A stretch of 64,000 nucleotides of DNA from Pseudomonadota bacterium. GTDB taxonomy: Bacteria; Pseudomonadota; Gammaproteobacteria; Steroidobacterales; Steroidobacteraceae. The notes beneath the pieces were generated by a model. That model was not told the origin of the DNA. It searched no databases and saw only the letters and a program-made list of their open reading frames with translations. This document shows, piece by piece, positions 27,435 through 37,581 of the stretch (position 1 is the first letter of the stretch; each line of letters begins with the position of its first letter). A program made the position numbers and the translations under genes. The stretch is taken from contig JANXOV010000042.1 in NCBI GenBank assembly GCA_025357635.1, positions 93,869 to 157,868 on the forward strand, read 5' to 3'.

Positions 27435-29432
27435 ACGCGACGCTTCAAGCAGCAAGGACTGCTTGAAGCGCGCCGGCAAGCGCGCGGTCGGGCCTTGCAC
27501 CAGACCCAGATCGGCGCCGCGCACATAGTCCCGGATCCGGTAACGATGCGGCCCGAGTCCACGCAACTCCAGTGCGCCATCGAAGGCATCGGCGAAGAAA
27601 GCGTAATAAACCTTGCCGTCCTTGCGCACCACATGGGCCTCAGGCCTGTCAAAACCGATGTCGTACAAGCCGCCGGCGTACTCGCCTTCCGACAGGCGCG
27701 TGCGCTCGTAGATGCGCGTCCACTGCGCCCACAGCCGCTCGCGATGGGGCGTGAGCAACAACTTCGGGTCCTTCTCACCGGACGCGTCGCGCCAGGCAAA
27801 GTTGCTTCCGATGACTCCGCCCACGCCGACGGTGGAGGCGAAGTCTTCGCCGTTGTGGCTCATTTCCACGTGATCGCCGAAAAAGGCGATGCCATCGCCG
27901 GCGATGGCCTTGAGCGACTTGGCCTTGCTGCGCACCTGCCAGGAGCTTTCCGGGTCCGCCGCCACCATCATGTTCAAGTAAGGCAGCGTGTAGATCGAAT
28001 AGCCCGTCCCGCAGGGACAGATTTCGATCAGCGCACCGGGCTTGGCGGATTGAGCGGCATCCCACACGCTCTTGAAGAACGCCGGCACGCCCTCGGCGGA
28101 GTCCGTGGGCTGCGCATGATGATGCGCCGGGTTGTGGCAGGGTGGCGCAGCGTTCAAATGCTGGCCGTCGATCTTCAATCCGTCGAAACCCCACTCCAGC
28201 AACGCCTTGCGCACGAACGCCGCCGCGTCCTGCCGCACCGGCTCGTAGGCCGGACACAGGTAGTCCGAGTCCCACCAGGTCACGGTGCGCGTGGAAAGAT
28301 CGGGATTGCGCAGCAGCCAGTCGGCATGCGCATGATGCAAGCGTGAATCCGGGTGCGCCGCCAGTGGCGACCACCACAGCTGCGCCTTCATGCCCTTGGC
28401 ATGAATCCGCCGCACCAGTGCTTGCATGTCCGCATCGCCGCGCGGGAACTTGGCAGGCAGCGGCGTCCAGTCGCCAATGGCCACCTGCCAGCCATCGTCC
28501 AGCACCGCCCACTTGAATCCGAGCCGCTTGGCCACCGGCAGGGTTTCGAACACCTGATCGGGTGTGAACTTGCGGCCGTAGCCCCAGGCGCACCACAGCG
28601 GATCGAAGGCACTCTTGGGTGACTGCCCAAATTTCAATCCGAGTGATTGCATGGTCTGACTGTAGGCGCGCAACGTGTCGAAATAGTCGCCACGGTGCAC
28701 GGCGAGGAAACTGCGCACCGTGGACAGGCTCGCTCCCGGCGCCAGTTCCTGGGGCTCATCGTTGCGCAGCGCCACCTCCACCGCACCATCGGCGCGGCGC
28801 TCGAGCGGCAGGGAAATTTGCTTGGGCACGAGTTCAACATGACCGATTGCAATGCCCGCATCCGCCCGCCACACGTCCAGAAGCGGCGTGCCACCACCGT
28901 AATCCGAATCGTTCATGCCCAGAAAATTGCCGCGCTTGAATCCGGCGGTCACCGGCAAGATCCAGTCGGGGCGCTTTTCGAAGGAGGCGCTTTGATAGGA
29001 CCAGAAGGCCGGCTCCTTCGCGGCGGAAGGCGCATCGAACCGGTAATGCTGATCGACGTAGCCGCGCACGTGCAACGGTGCGTTGCCCGTATTGGTATAG
29101 CGCGTCCGCACGAACAAAAAATGCGGCCGCAATGGGTAGGCGGCGATCTCGATCTGCCGCTGGAGCCCGGCCGAATGACTTTGAATGAGGGTGCGGGTGC
29201 CGGTGCCCAGCGCATCGGTGAGAGGTTCAGCGCGCTGCGAATCGAAGCTGAAATCGCGCTGCTCGCCCGCATCGGTGATCAGAAATGCGGCCGGCTCGAA
29301 CCCTCCGAGGGGCTTGTCGCCGGCGAGCGTGGACACGACGCGGCTGTACAGGCGGGCGTCATACTCCATCCGGATGCCATCGCCCTGCACGCCGAGGGCC
29401 GCAGACAGAACGGCGGCGGCAACGCTCAGCAT
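27417..29432 (-). CDS. Exported GH36-like alpha-galactosidase or alpha-N-acetylgalactosaminidase
   Basis: A 671-residue protein with a signal-like N-terminus (MLSVAAAVLSAALGVQGDG) from the start at 29432. An N-terminal beta-sandwich leads into a TIM barrel: WCAWGYGRKFTPDQVFETLP, FKWAVLDDGWQ, the likely nucleophile Asp in GFDGLKIDGQH, and IEICPCGTG then ADPESSW where the acid/base Asp is expected. It fits the GH-D clan (GH36 best), which includes alpha-galactosidases and bacterial alpha-GalNAcases. The aga neighbours favour release of galactose or GalNAc. It lies 40 nt after the M49 gene. Confidence 0.82.
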   Translation of the reverse strand: MLSVAAAVLSAALGVQGDGIRMEYDARLYSRVVSTLAGDKPLGGFEPAAFLITDAGEQRDFSFDSQRAEPLTDALGTGTRTLIQSHSAGLQRQIEIAAYPLRPHFLFVRTRYTNTGNAPLHVRGYVDQHYRFDAPSAAKEPAFWSYQSASFEKRPDWILPVTAGFKRGNFLGMNDSDYGGGTPLLDVWRADAGIAIGHVELVPKQISLPLERRADGAVEVALRNDEPQELAPGASLSTVRSFLAVHRGDYFDTLRAYSQTMQSLGLKFGQSPKSAFDPLWCAWGYGRKFTPDQVFETLPVAKRLGFKWAVLDDGWQVAIGDWTPLPAKFPRGDADMQALVRRIHAKGMKAQLWWSPLAAHPDSRLHHAHADWLLRNPDLSTRTVTWWDSDYLCPAYEPVRQDAAAFVRKALLEWGFDGLKIDGQHLNAAPPCHNPAHHHAQPTDSAEGVPAFFKSVWDAAQSAKPGALIEICPCGTGYSIYTLPYLNMMVAADPESSWQVRSKAKSLKAIAGDGIAFFGDHVEMSHNGEDFASTVGVGGVIGSNFAWRDASGEKDPKLLLTPHRERLWAQWTRIYERTRLSEGEYAGGLYDIGFDRPEAHVVRKDGKVYYAFFADAFDGALELRGLGPHRYRIRDYVRGADLGLVQGPTARLPARFKQSLLLEASRSVDQR

Positions 29433-29472
29433 GCCGGCTTGCCTTTCGGCGCAAGAGAGCTTGCCCGCTGCG

Positions 29473-31137
29473 TCATTGCGCCAGCAGCGCCTCAGCCGTG
29501 ACGAACCGCGGCCGGATATCCACGGGCAATCCTTTGAGCCGATCCAGCGCCGCCGCAACCTGCGGCCGGATCACCATCATTTTTTCACTCAGCGCTTTGG
29601 CACGCGCATAATCGCCGGCGGCCTGAATGGACATGATCTCGCGCGTCAGGCCCGCCACCGCCGCCTTGATCTTGCTGAAATTGACGGCGAACGTGCCGTC
29701 CTTCTCGGCGCGCACCGCACCGGCATCGAGCAGGTAATTCAATTGCAACGCCATGCCCTTGGCATGCGCCTCGGCCAGGCCAAAGCGCAGTGTGCGGAAG
29801 GCCGAGGCCAGGAAGGTGACGTAGGTGGCGCGCTCCTCGTTCTTGGGCAGCACGCCATCATTCATCAATTGCTGCAGGGCCCACAGGCCGGAGATGTCAG
29901 CCTTGGCTTCCTCCAGCGGAGCGTTCAACTCTTTCAACTCCTGCCGCACGGTGCTCTGGCGGCCCTGCACGCTGATGGTCTGCGGTCCCAGGCCATGCAT
30001 CAGTTCGTGCATGAGAATGTGAGTGAAGAATGGCTCGAACGACACCAGCGGCTGATCGCCCGGTGCCAGGGTAAGTTTGGAAGCCGGCAGCAGCACGTAG
30101 TCGAACTTGGCATGCTGAAAGTTCTTCAGCATGACCCGCTTGGAGCCCTTGGCTGCCACCACGCGTTCGTCATTCGGCAGATTGAAGGCCGCGGTCTGCA
30201 CGCCATGATTGCCATCCCCCGCCGTGTAAACCACATTCACCACCCGGATGGGCGACGCCCCGCCGAGCTTGGAACGGTATTTCGCATCGATGGGCAGGCG
30301 GTCCTGCAAGCTCTGCAGCTTCGAGCCGAAACGCGCCAGCTTCTCACTCTCCTGCGCGTCGTTCACCGCGATGAAGGCCTCGAACGCGGCCTTGTAGTTG
30401 AACCAGCCATCCTCGTACACCTCGTAGGGGCCGATGGTGGGCTCGATGCTGGCATCCAGGTCCATCCACGCCATGTCACTTGAATAGTAATCATTGGAGG
30501 CGAACGCGTCGGCGCGCTTCAACAAGAAATCCTTCAAGCGGGGTTGGGCGGTCTTGGCCGCCGCCTCGCGCAGCCAATGAGCGGCACGCTGCAGCTCACC
30601 CTGATATTCCAAGCTATACGGGACGGCCACAAACTGGCCGGCAGCGTCGCGGCGGATGGTGGTGAAGAAACCGGTAGCGGCTTCACGCTGAGCTGCCGGC
30701 AACGCATCGAACCAGGACTGCAGCTGCACCTTGCTGGCATCGGCGGGATAGAAGTTTGCCGCATCGGGCTTCGCACCCACGCCGGGCAGAAAGGCCTGAT
30801 CGTGATCAAGACCCGACCAAGGTCCCTTGTTGAGCACGAAGTAGTCCAATCGCGCCCGACCCAAGCCTGTCGAATCCAAACTCAGCTCCAGCAACAGCGA
30901 GGCATTGTCCGCAGAGACCTGTCGAAGAAACACCGCATCGATGAGGCGTGCGGCCCGCACCATATCTGCCAAGGCGGCGCGTTCGTTCGCAGGCAACGGA
31001 CTCAGATCGACATTGATATCCACCGGCGCAAATCTGGCGCTCATGGTCGCAAGATCAGCCGCGTCCGGCGAATCCGCCGCCAATGCTGGGACGGCGCGAA
31101 GCCACAGGAGACACAGGAGACACAGACTTCGAAACAT
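29473..31137 (-). CDS. Exported M49-like metallopeptidase (dipeptidyl-peptidase III family)
   Basis: A 554-residue protein with a signal peptide (about 1-20, ALA-AD). The zinc site is ILMHELMHGLG (HExxH) followed by EEAKADISGL, the second M49 motif that supplies the third ligand. Classical M49 has HExxxH, so this is the variant found in many gammaproteobacterial homologues. Such enzymes trim dipeptides from peptide N-termini; this one should act in the periplasm or outside. It forms a minus-strand row with the M28 peptidase (17 nt upstream) and GH36. Confidence 0.83.
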   Translation of the reverse strand: MFRSLCLLCLLWLRAVPALAADSPDAADLATMSARFAPVDINVDLSPLPANERAALADMVRAARLIDAVFLRQVSADNASLLLELSLDSTGLGRARLDYFVLNKGPWSGLDHDQAFLPGVGAKPDAANFYPADASKVQLQSWFDALPAAQREAATGFFTTIRRDAAGQFVAVPYSLEYQGELQRAAHWLREAAAKTAQPRLKDFLLKRADAFASNDYYSSDMAWMDLDASIEPTIGPYEVYEDGWFNYKAAFEAFIAVNDAQESEKLARFGSKLQSLQDRLPIDAKYRSKLGGASPIRVVNVVYTAGDGNHGVQTAAFNLPNDERVVAAKGSKRVMLKNFQHAKFDYVLLPASKLTLAPGDQPLVSFEPFFTHILMHELMHGLGPQTISVQGRQSTVRQELKELNAPLEEAKADISGLWALQQLMNDGVLPKNEERATYVTFLASAFRTLRFGLAEAHAKGMALQLNYLLDAGAVRAEKDGTFAVNFSKIKAAVAGLTREIMSIQAAGDYARAKALSEKMMVIRPQVAAALDRLKGLPVDIRPRFVTAEALLAQ

Positions 31138-31154
31138 AGAATCCCTAAATGTGA

Positions 31155-32786
31155 TCAGTCGGTCTCTGCATCATCGTCATCGTCCGCGTCGTCATGGGCG
31201 AAGGGACTGGTGTCAACGGGCTGGCGCGGCACCGGCGCACGCGGCAGCGCCTGTTGACGCTCCGCTGACAGCCACAGCATCGAAGCGAGAATCACCGCAG
31301 ACTGCTTCAGGTCGTCCATCTGCAGGTGATCGTAGCTGTCCAGGCTGCTGTGATGAATGCGCGTATCGTAGTCGAGCGGGTCCTGCACGAACTGAAACCC
31401 GGGAATGCCCACCTGCTGCATGAACACGTGGTCGGTGCCGGACGTGTGCTGCGCTGACACCACCGTGGCGCCCATGCTCGCGAAAGGCTCCAACCACTCG
31501 CGAAAAATCGGCACCACGGCCGGATTGCCTTCCGCGTAGATGCCGCGCACCTTGCCCGAGCCGTTGTCGATGTTGAAGTAAGCGGCGATGTCCTCATGGC
31601 CTGGCAGCGGCGTGATGGGCCAGCGCAGATTCCAAAGGTAATAGGGATTGATCCCGGCCTTATCAGGGTCCTTCAGCGGCGGGCGGGTCGCGAAGTGGCG
31701 TTCGACGTAGGCCATGGAACCACCCAGCGCCTGCTCCTCTGCCGACCACAGCGCGAATCGGATCGTGCGCCGGGGCTTGAGTCCAAGCTTCGCCAGAATG
31801 CGAGCCGCCTCCATCACCGCGACACTGCCCGCGCCATTGTCGGCCGCGCCGTCGGCGGCGACCCAGCTGTCGAGGTGCGCCCCGGCCATGACGTAGCCGG
31901 CCTTGCGATCACGACCCGGAATCTCGGCGATGATGTTGTAGGCGTTGTGGTCCTCATCGTGGAAATGCAGGACGCTGTTCAACTCGACCGTGGGGTCGGC
32001 GCCGGCCTTTGCCAGGCGTGCCAGCTTGCGGTAGTCCTCGGCAGCGACCTCGAAGCCCGGCAGGAGCGGCGTGCGACCCACCTCATAGCTGTAACCTTCG
32101 CCGTGCAGCAATCCGCCGTCGCGATAGGATTCCGACAACCAGGCGATCGCACCCTCGGCGGCGAGAAAGGCGTCGAGCTGCCGGTCGAAACTTGCGCGTT
32201 TGAGCTCGCGCGCGATCTTCGCCTCGGAGTGCCGTGGCGGCTCGTACGTGTCCAGCTTCGCAAGCTCCTCGGCGGACAATCGCACAAACGGCGCCTTGTC
32301 CGGGCGCGAGCCTTCGCTGGGTTTGGAGATGAGGACGATCCTGCCGCGCAGCTGTCCCTTCCATTTGGCGAAATCCCGCTCGCGCTTCATCGGCGCCACG
32401 ATGATGCCCGCGCTGAGCGTCCCGGCGGTGGGCGGCGTCCATGCCACCGGGATTGCGCGCAAGTTGAGCGCGCGGGGCGCCGACATGCGCACGGAGAAAC
32501 TTTCGATGGACCAGCCACGCCCGAAATCGAAGCCCTCGGTGTGAATGTTGGCAAGCCCCCAGGACCGATACCGCTCCTGCGTCCACTTTTCCGCAGCGCG
32601 CATCTGCGGGGAATTGGTCATCCGCCCGCCGATTCGATCGGTCAGATACTGCGCTGTCTGCGGCAGCTCGCTGTGATTGAAGCCCTCATCGATGATGCGG
32701 TTGATGGTGGCATAGTCGATGGTATCGCCTGCGGCGACGGGAAGCGTGAGCAGCGATAGCAGGCCGGCAAAACACAAATGGCGCAT
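31155..32786 (-). CDS. Exported M28 aminopeptidase with PA domain
   Basis: A 543-residue protein with a signal peptide (about 1-19). The catalytic M28 domain shows zinc ligands in VMAGAHLDSWVAADGAADNG (His and Asp), SAEEQALGG (Glu pair) and the later Asp/His positions (FNIDNG, HHSSLDSYDH). The inserted segment around residues 110-240 resembles a protease-associated domain. The C-terminal tail is very acidic (DDADDDDDAETD). It resembles carboxypeptidase Q-type exopeptidases. It starts 73 nt after rpsJ on the same strand. Confidence 0.88.
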   Translation of the reverse strand: MRHLCFAGLLSLLTLPVAAGDTIDYATINRIIDEGFNHSELPQTAQYLTDRIGGRMTNSPQMRAAEKWTQERYRSWGLANIHTEGFDFGRGWSIESFSVRMSAPRALNLRAIPVAWTPPTAGTLSAGIIVAPMKRERDFAKWKGQLRGRIVLISKPSEGSRPDKAPFVRLSAEELAKLDTYEPPRHSEAKIARELKRASFDRQLDAFLAAEGAIAWLSESYRDGGLLHGEGYSYEVGRTPLLPGFEVAAEDYRKLARLAKAGADPTVELNSVLHFHDEDHNAYNIIAEIPGRDRKAGYVMAGAHLDSWVAADGAADNGAGSVAVMEAARILAKLGLKPRRTIRFALWSAEEQALGGSMAYVERHFATRPPLKDPDKAGINPYYLWNLRWPITPLPGHEDIAAYFNIDNGSGKVRGIYAEGNPAVVPIFREWLEPFASMGATVVSAQHTSGTDHVFMQQVGIPGFQFVQDPLDYDTRIHHSSLDSYDHLQMDDLKQSAVILASMLWLSAERQQALPRAPVPRQPVDTSPFAHDDADDDDDAETD

Positions 32787-32823
32787 CGAATCCCCCCGGT
32801 CGATGATCGAACATGATCCAAGA

Positions 32824-32854
32824 GTGCCGTGGCGCGAGAAGCGCCCGGCGGCAC
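32824..32854 (-). terminator. Hairpin between rpsJ and the M28 peptidase gene
   Basis: GTGCCG pairs with CGGCAC around an inner GGCGC/GCGCC stem with a GAGAA loop. No T-tract follows on the minus strand. It sits just after the rpsJ stop and could partly insulate the peptidase genes from the str operon transcript. Confidence 0.4.
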
Positions 32855-32859
32855 GTCGA

Positions 32860-33171
32860 TCAGTTCAGCTTGATCTGCACATCGACGCCGGCCGGCAGCT
32901 CCAGTTTCATCAGCGCATCGACGGTCTTGTCGGTGGGATTCAGGATGTCCATCAAGCGCTTGTGCGTGCGGATCTCGAATTGATCGCGTGCGTCCTTGTC
33001 ACCGTGCGGTGCGACCAGCACGGTGAAACGCTCCATCTTGATCGGCAACGGCACGGGGCCCTTGACCGTCGCGCCGGTGCGCTTCGCCGTTTCCACGATT
33101 TCACGAGCCGACTTGTCGATCAGACGATGATCGAAGGCCTTCAAGCGGATACGGATATTCTGGTTCGCCAT
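32860..33171 (-). CDS. rpsJ: 30S ribosomal protein S10
   Basis: A 103-residue protein ([20 protein letters not shown]) of the small-subunit head, also called NusE because it joins NusB in antitermination complexes. The loop [20 protein letters not shown] is conserved. It normally heads the S10 operon directly in front of rplC. Here it is the last gene of a tuf-rpsJ row and rplC is 15 kb away. Confidence 0.97.
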   Translation of the reverse strand: MANQNIRIRLKAFDHRLIDKSAREIVETAKRTGATVKGPVPLPIKMERFTVLVAPHGDKDARDQFEIRTHKRLMDILNPTDKTVDALMKLELPAGVDVQIKLN

Positions 33172-33245
33172 TTTTAAATCCTATTCAATCGCTAACGCGA
33201 GGGTTCAACAGGGGCCGATGCCCGCCCCGTCCTCGCAAAATAAAA

Positions 33246-34436
33246 TCAGAGTATTACCTTTGCCACGACGCCGGCGCCCACCGTCTTGCCGCCCTCGCGG
33301 ATCGCAAAGCGCAAGCCCTGCTCCATCGCAATCGGGGCAATCAACTCCACCACAATCTTGATGTTGTCCCCGGGCATCACCATCTCCGTCCCCTCAGGCA
33401 GCTCCACCGCACCGGTCACATCCGTCGTGCGAAAGTAAAACTGCGGCCGGTAGCCTTTGAAAAACGGCGTGTGCCGCCCGCCCTCTTCCTTCGTCAGCAC
33501 GTACACTTCAGCCTCAAACTTCGTGTGCGGATTGATTGAACCGGGCTTGCACAATACCTGCCCGCGCTCCACCTCTTCACGCTTCGTGCCGCGCAGCAGC
33601 ACCCCCACGTTGTCCCCCGCCTGACCCTGGTCCAACAACTTCCTGAACATCTCCACCCCGGTGCAGGTGGTCTTGGTGGTCGGGCGGATCCCCACAATCT
33701 CCACCTCGTCGTTGATCTTCACCACACCGCGCTCAATCCGCCCCGTCACCACCGTGCCGCGCCCGGCAATGGAAAATACGTCCTCTACAGGCATCAAAAA
33801 GGCCCCGTCAATGGCCCGCTCCGGCACCGGTATGTACTCATCCAGCGCCTTTACCAGCTTGATCACCGCCGGTACCCCAATCTCGCTCAAATCCCCTTCC
33901 AGCGCCTTGAGCGCCGAACCGGTGATGATCGGGGTCTTGTCCCCGGGAAACTTGTAGCTGGTCAGCAAATCCCGCACCTCCAGTTCCACCAGCTCCAACA
34001 ACTCCGCATCGTCCACCATGTCCGCCTTGTTCAGGAACACCACGATGTACGGCACCCCCACCTGGCGGGCCAGCAAAATGTGCTCGCGCGTCTGCGGCAT
34101 CGGCCCATCGGCCGCCGAAACCACCAATATCGCCCCGTCCATCTGCGCCGCACCCGTGATCATGTTCTTCACGTAGTCCGCATGCCCAGGACAATCCACG
34201 TGCGCGTAGTGCCGCGCATCGCTCTGATACTCCACGTGCGCCGTGGCAATCGTGATCCCGCGCGCACGCTCCTCAGGGGCCTTGTCAATCTGGTCGTAGG
34301 CCTTGAACTCCCCGCCAAACTTCTCCGCCATCACCTTCGTTAACGCCGCCGTCAGCGTCGTCTTGCCGTGGTCCACATGCCCAATCGTCCCCACGTTCAC
34401 GTGCGGCTTGGTGCGCTCAAATTTCCCCTTCGACAC
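33246..34436 (-). CDS. tuf: Elongation factor Tu
   Basis: A 396-residue GTPase that brings aminoacyl-tRNA to the ribosome. G-motifs: [34 protein letters not shown], and NKADMVDD. All three domains are present and length is normal. The codon choice differs from neighbouring ribosomal genes, with many GGG, TTG and AGG codons. rpsJ follows after 74 nt and fusA precedes by 36 nt. Confidence 0.98.
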   Translation of the reverse strand: MSKGKFERTKPHVNVGTIGHVDHGKTTLTAALTKVMAEKFGGEFKAYDQIDKAPEERARGITIATAHVEYQSDARHYAHVDCPGHADYVKNMITGAAQMDGAILVVSAADGPMPQTREHILLARQVGVPYIVVFLNKADMVDDAELLELVELEVRDLLTSYKFPGDKTPIITGSALKALEGDLSEIGVPAVIKLVKALDEYIPVPERAIDGAFLMPVEDVFSIAGRGTVVTGRIERGVVKINDEVEIVGIRPTTKTTCTGVEMFRKLLDQGQAGDNVGVLLRGTKREEVERGQVLCKPGSINPHTKFEAEVYVLTKEEGGRHTPFFKGYRPQFYFRTTDVTGAVELPEGTEMVMPGDNIKIVVELIAPIAMEQGLRFAIREGGKTVGAGVVAKVIL

Positions 34437-34472
34437 TGGCGTTACCTCTGTAATACGTGTAAGCGTTTAGGA

Positions 34473-36566
34473 TCAAGAAGCCTTTTTCATCACGGCGTCC
34501 GCGACGGTACTCGGCACTTCCAAATACTTGGCGAACTCCATGGTGTATGTCGCGCGGCCCTGACTCATCGAGCGCATGGACGTGGAGTACTGGAACATCT
34601 CGGCCAACGGCACTTCGGCCGTGACCACTTTACCGGATGGACTGTCTTCCATGCCAACGATCTGGCCGCGGCGACGGCTCAGGTCGCCGACGATATCGCC
34701 GTAATAGTCCTCAGGTGTTACCACCTCGACTCTCATGATGGGCTCCAGCAGCACGGGCTTGGCCTTGCGGAAGCCTTCCTTGAAGCCGATGGAACCGGCG
34801 ATCTTGAACGCCATTTCGTTGGAATCCACGTCATGGTAGGAGCCATCGAATATCGTGACTCTCACATCCACGATCGGATAGCCGGCGATCACGCCAGTCT
34901 GGACAGCTTCCTGAATGCCCTTATCGACGGCCGGAATGAACTCGCGCGGCACGGCGCCCCCGACGATGCCATTGACGAACTCGTAGCCCTTGCCGGCTTC
35001 CAGCGGTTCGATCTTCAACCAGACATGACCGTATTGGCCGCGGCCGCCGGACTGGCGCACGAACTTTCCTTCCGAATCGACCTTGGCGCGAATGGTCTCG
35101 CGATAAGCCACCTGCGGCTTGCCCACGTTCGCATCCACTTTGAATTCGCGCTTCATGCGATCGACGATGATTTCCAGGTGCAGCTCGCCCATGCCGGCGA
35201 TGATGGTCTGACCGGATTCCTCATCGGTATGCACGCGGAAGGAAGGATCTTCCTTCGCCAGACGTTGCAGGGCCAGACCCATTTTTTCCTGATCGACCTT
35301 GGTCTTGGGCTCCACCGCCACTGAAATTACCGGCTCGGGGAACTCCATCTTTTCAAGGATGATGACCTTGTCTTCATTGGTGAGCGTATCGCCCGTGGTC
35401 ACGTCCTTCAGGCCCACGGCCGCGGCGATGTCACCGGCGCGGACTTCCTTGATTTCTGAGCGGTCGCTGGCATGCATCTGCAACAGCCGGCCGATGCGTT
35501 CGCTGCGATTCTTGCTCGGCACGAACACCGAGTCGCCGGAATTCAGCGTGCCGGAATAAACGCGGAAGAAGGTCAGGTTGCCGACGAAGGGGTCATTCAA
35601 GATCTTGAACGCAAGCGCGGCGAACGGCGCATTGTCATCCGCCGTCCGGGTCAACGGCTTGCCATCTTCACTCTGGCCTTTGACCGGCGGCATTTCGGTG
35701 GGCGCCGGCATGTATTCCACGATGGCATCCAACACAGCCTGCACGCCTTTGTTCTTGAAGGCCGAGCCGCAGGTGACCAGGCAGACCTCGTTCTTGATGG
35801 CACGCTCGCGCAAGCCGCGCTTGATCTCTTCATCGCTGAGGCTGCCGCTGTCGAGATACTTGTTGAGCAGCGTCTCATCGCCTTCCGCGGCCGCTTCGAT
35901 CATCTTGCCGCGCCATTCTTCGCTGGTCTTGCGCATCTCAGCTGGAATGTCGCGATACTCGAATTTCATGCCCTGGGTTTCGTCGTCCCACCAGATGGCC
36001 TTCATCTTGATGAGGTCGACCACGCCGCTGAAGTTGTCTTCGGCGCCGATGGGCAGTTGGATGGGCACCGGGTTGCCGCGCAGCCGCGTCCGGATCTGTT
36101 CGACGCAGCGCAGGAAATTGGCGCCGGCCCGGTCCATCTTGTTGACGAAGGCGATGCGCGGCACGCCGTACTTGTTCATCTGCCGCCACACCGTTTCGGA
36201 CTGCGGCTGCACGCCGGAGACGGCGCAATACACCGCGACGGCGGAATCCAGCACACGCAAGCTGCGCTCGACCTCGATGGTGAAGTCGACGTGGCCCGGC
36301 GTATCGATGATGTTGATGCGGTACTCGGGGAAACTCTTGTCCATCCCCTTCCAGAAACAGGTGGTGGCGGCCGCAGTGATGGTGATGCCGCGCTCCTGTT
36401 CCTGCTCCATGTAGTCCATGACGGCCGCGCCATCATGCACTTCGCCGATTTTGTGGGACACGCCGGTGTAGAAGAGAATGCGTTCGGTCGCGGTGGTCTT
36501 GCCCGCGTCGATATGAGCAGAAATACCGATGTTGCGGTATCGCTCGATAGGCGTCGTACGTGCCAT
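34473..36566 (-). CDS. fusA: Elongation factor G
   Basis: A 697-residue translocation GTPase. G-motifs: [30 protein letters not shown] and [10 protein letters not shown], followed by domains II-V. The switch I threonine lies in [11 protein letters not shown]. Length matches E. coli (704). It is in standard str-operon order between rpsG and tuf. Confidence 0.98.
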   Translation of the reverse strand: MARTTPIERYRNIGISAHIDAGKTTATERILFYTGVSHKIGEVHDGAAVMDYMEQEQERGITITAAATTCFWKGMDKSFPEYRINIIDTPGHVDFTIEVERSLRVLDSAVAVYCAVSGVQPQSETVWRQMNKYGVPRIAFVNKMDRAGANFLRCVEQIRTRLRGNPVPIQLPIGAEDNFSGVVDLIKMKAIWWDDETQGMKFEYRDIPAEMRKTSEEWRGKMIEAAAEGDETLLNKYLDSGSLSDEEIKRGLRERAIKNEVCLVTCGSAFKNKGVQAVLDAIVEYMPAPTEMPPVKGQSEDGKPLTRTADDNAPFAALAFKILNDPFVGNLTFFRVYSGTLNSGDSVFVPSKNRSERIGRLLQMHASDRSEIKEVRAGDIAAAVGLKDVTTGDTLTNEDKVIILEKMEFPEPVISVAVEPKTKVDQEKMGLALQRLAKEDPSFRVHTDEESGQTIIAGMGELHLEIIVDRMKREFKVDANVGKPQVAYRETIRAKVDSEGKFVRQSGGRGQYGHVWLKIEPLEAGKGYEFVNGIVGGAVPREFIPAVDKGIQEAVQTGVIAGYPIVDVRVTIFDGSYHDVDSNEMAFKIAGSIGFKEGFRKAKPVLLEPIMRVEVVTPEDYYGDIVGDLSRRRGQIVGMEDSPSGKVVTAEVPLAEMFQYSTSMRSMSQGRATYTMEFAKYLEVPSTVADAVMKKAS

Positions 36567-36607
36567 AGTTTTAGAGACAACCGATGTGGTGCAACACCAG
36601 CCCGGCG

Positions 36608-37087
36608 CTACCAGCGGTAGTGCGCGAAGGCCTTGTTGGCTTCTGCCATGCGATGCGTGTCTTCGCGCTTGCGCACGGCGGCGCCGCGGTTTTCCGACGC
36701 TTCCAGCAGCTCGGCGGCCAGGCGGTGAGCCATGGACTTTTCACTGCGGCCGGTGGCCGCTTCTATCACCCAGCGCATCGCCAGCGTCTGGCGGCGATTG
36801 GTTCGGACTTCGACCGGGACCTGGTAGGTCGCGCCGCCGACGCGCCGCGATTTGACCTCAACCACCGGCTTGACGTTGTCCAGCGCAGTCTGCAGCACGG
36901 TGATGGCTTCGCCGCCAGCGCGGCCGGTTTTTTCCCCGATGCGGTCAATGGCTCCGTAGACGATTTTCTCCGCTGCGGATTTCTTGCCGCGCTCCATCAC
37001 CATGTTGATGAATTTGGCGAGCATGTCATTGCCGAACTTCGGGTCAGGCAGGATGTGGCGTTGCGGGGCGGCGGATCTACGGGACAT
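36608..37087 (-). CDS. rpsG: 30S ribosomal protein S7
   Basis: A 159-residue primary 16S rRNA binder that nucleates the head of the 30S subunit. It starts [20 protein letters not shown] and has the conserved [20 protein letters not shown] and [12 protein letters not shown] segments. In E. coli S7 regulates the str operon. It lies 12 nt after rpsL. Confidence 0.97.
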   Translation of the reverse strand: MSRRSAAPQRHILPDPKFGNDMLAKFINMVMERGKKSAAEKIVYGAIDRIGEKTGRAGGEAITVLQTALDNVKPVVEVKSRRVGGATYQVPVEVRTNRRQTLAMRWVIEAATGRSEKSMAHRLAAELLEASENRGAAVRKREDTHRMAEANKAFAHYRW

Positions 37088-37099
37088 GAATGATTACTC

Positions 37100-37474
37100 T
37101 TATTTCTTGGGGCGCTTGGCGCCGTACTTGGAACGACCCTGCCGGCGATCGCTGACGCCGGCGCAATCCAGCGCGCCGCGCACGGTGTGATAACGAACGC
37201 CGGGGAGATCCTTGACGCGGCCGCCGCGGATCAGAACCACCGAGTGTTCCTGCAGGTTGTGGCCCTCGCCACCGATGTAGCTGGAGACTTCGTAGCCGTT
37301 GGTCAGGCGCACGCGGCACACTTTGCGCAGCGCGGAGTTGGGCTTCTTCGGCGTCGTGGTGTAGACGCGCGTGCACACTCCGCGCTTCTGGGGCGAAGAT
37401 GCCAGAGCGGGCACTTTGGATTTCCAAGCCGGTTCTTTGCGTCCCGTGCGAATCAATTGACTGGTCGTCGCCAT
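37100..37474 (-). CDS. rpsL: 30S ribosomal protein S12
   Basis: A 124-residue decoding-centre protein. Lys43 (in TPKKPNSAL) and Lys88 (in [11 protein letters not shown]), the classic sites of streptomycin-resistance substitutions, are both wild type. Asp89, the site modified by RimO, is present. It is the first gene of the str operon, with a promoter and a terminator-like hairpin upstream. Confidence 0.98.
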   Translation of the reverse strand: MATTSQLIRTGRKEPAWKSKVPALASSPQKRGVCTRVYTTTPKKPNSALRKVCRVRLTNGYEVSSYIGGEGHNLQEHSVVLIRGGRVKDLPGVRYHTVRGALDCAGVSDRRQGRSKYGAKRPKK

Positions 37475-37493
37475 ACGTACCTTGTAGCTTACG

Positions 37494-37523
37494 AAAAAAT
37501 CCAGGCCGCCTTCGCAGGCGGCC
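37494..37523 (-). terminator. Terminator-like hairpin in the rpsL leader
   Basis: On the minus strand a perfect GGCCGCC/GGCGGCC stem with a 6-nt loop (TGCGAA) is followed by TGG and a run of six T residues, ending 20 nt before the rpsL ATG and downstream of the rpsL promoter. It could end transcripts from the LytTR gene above, or act as an attenuator for the str operon. Confidence 0.65.
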
Positions 37524-37581
37524 CGTTGATTGAGAGTGTGCGTCCACGGGCGAAAGATAGGCCCATCGACAAAGGCCGGCG

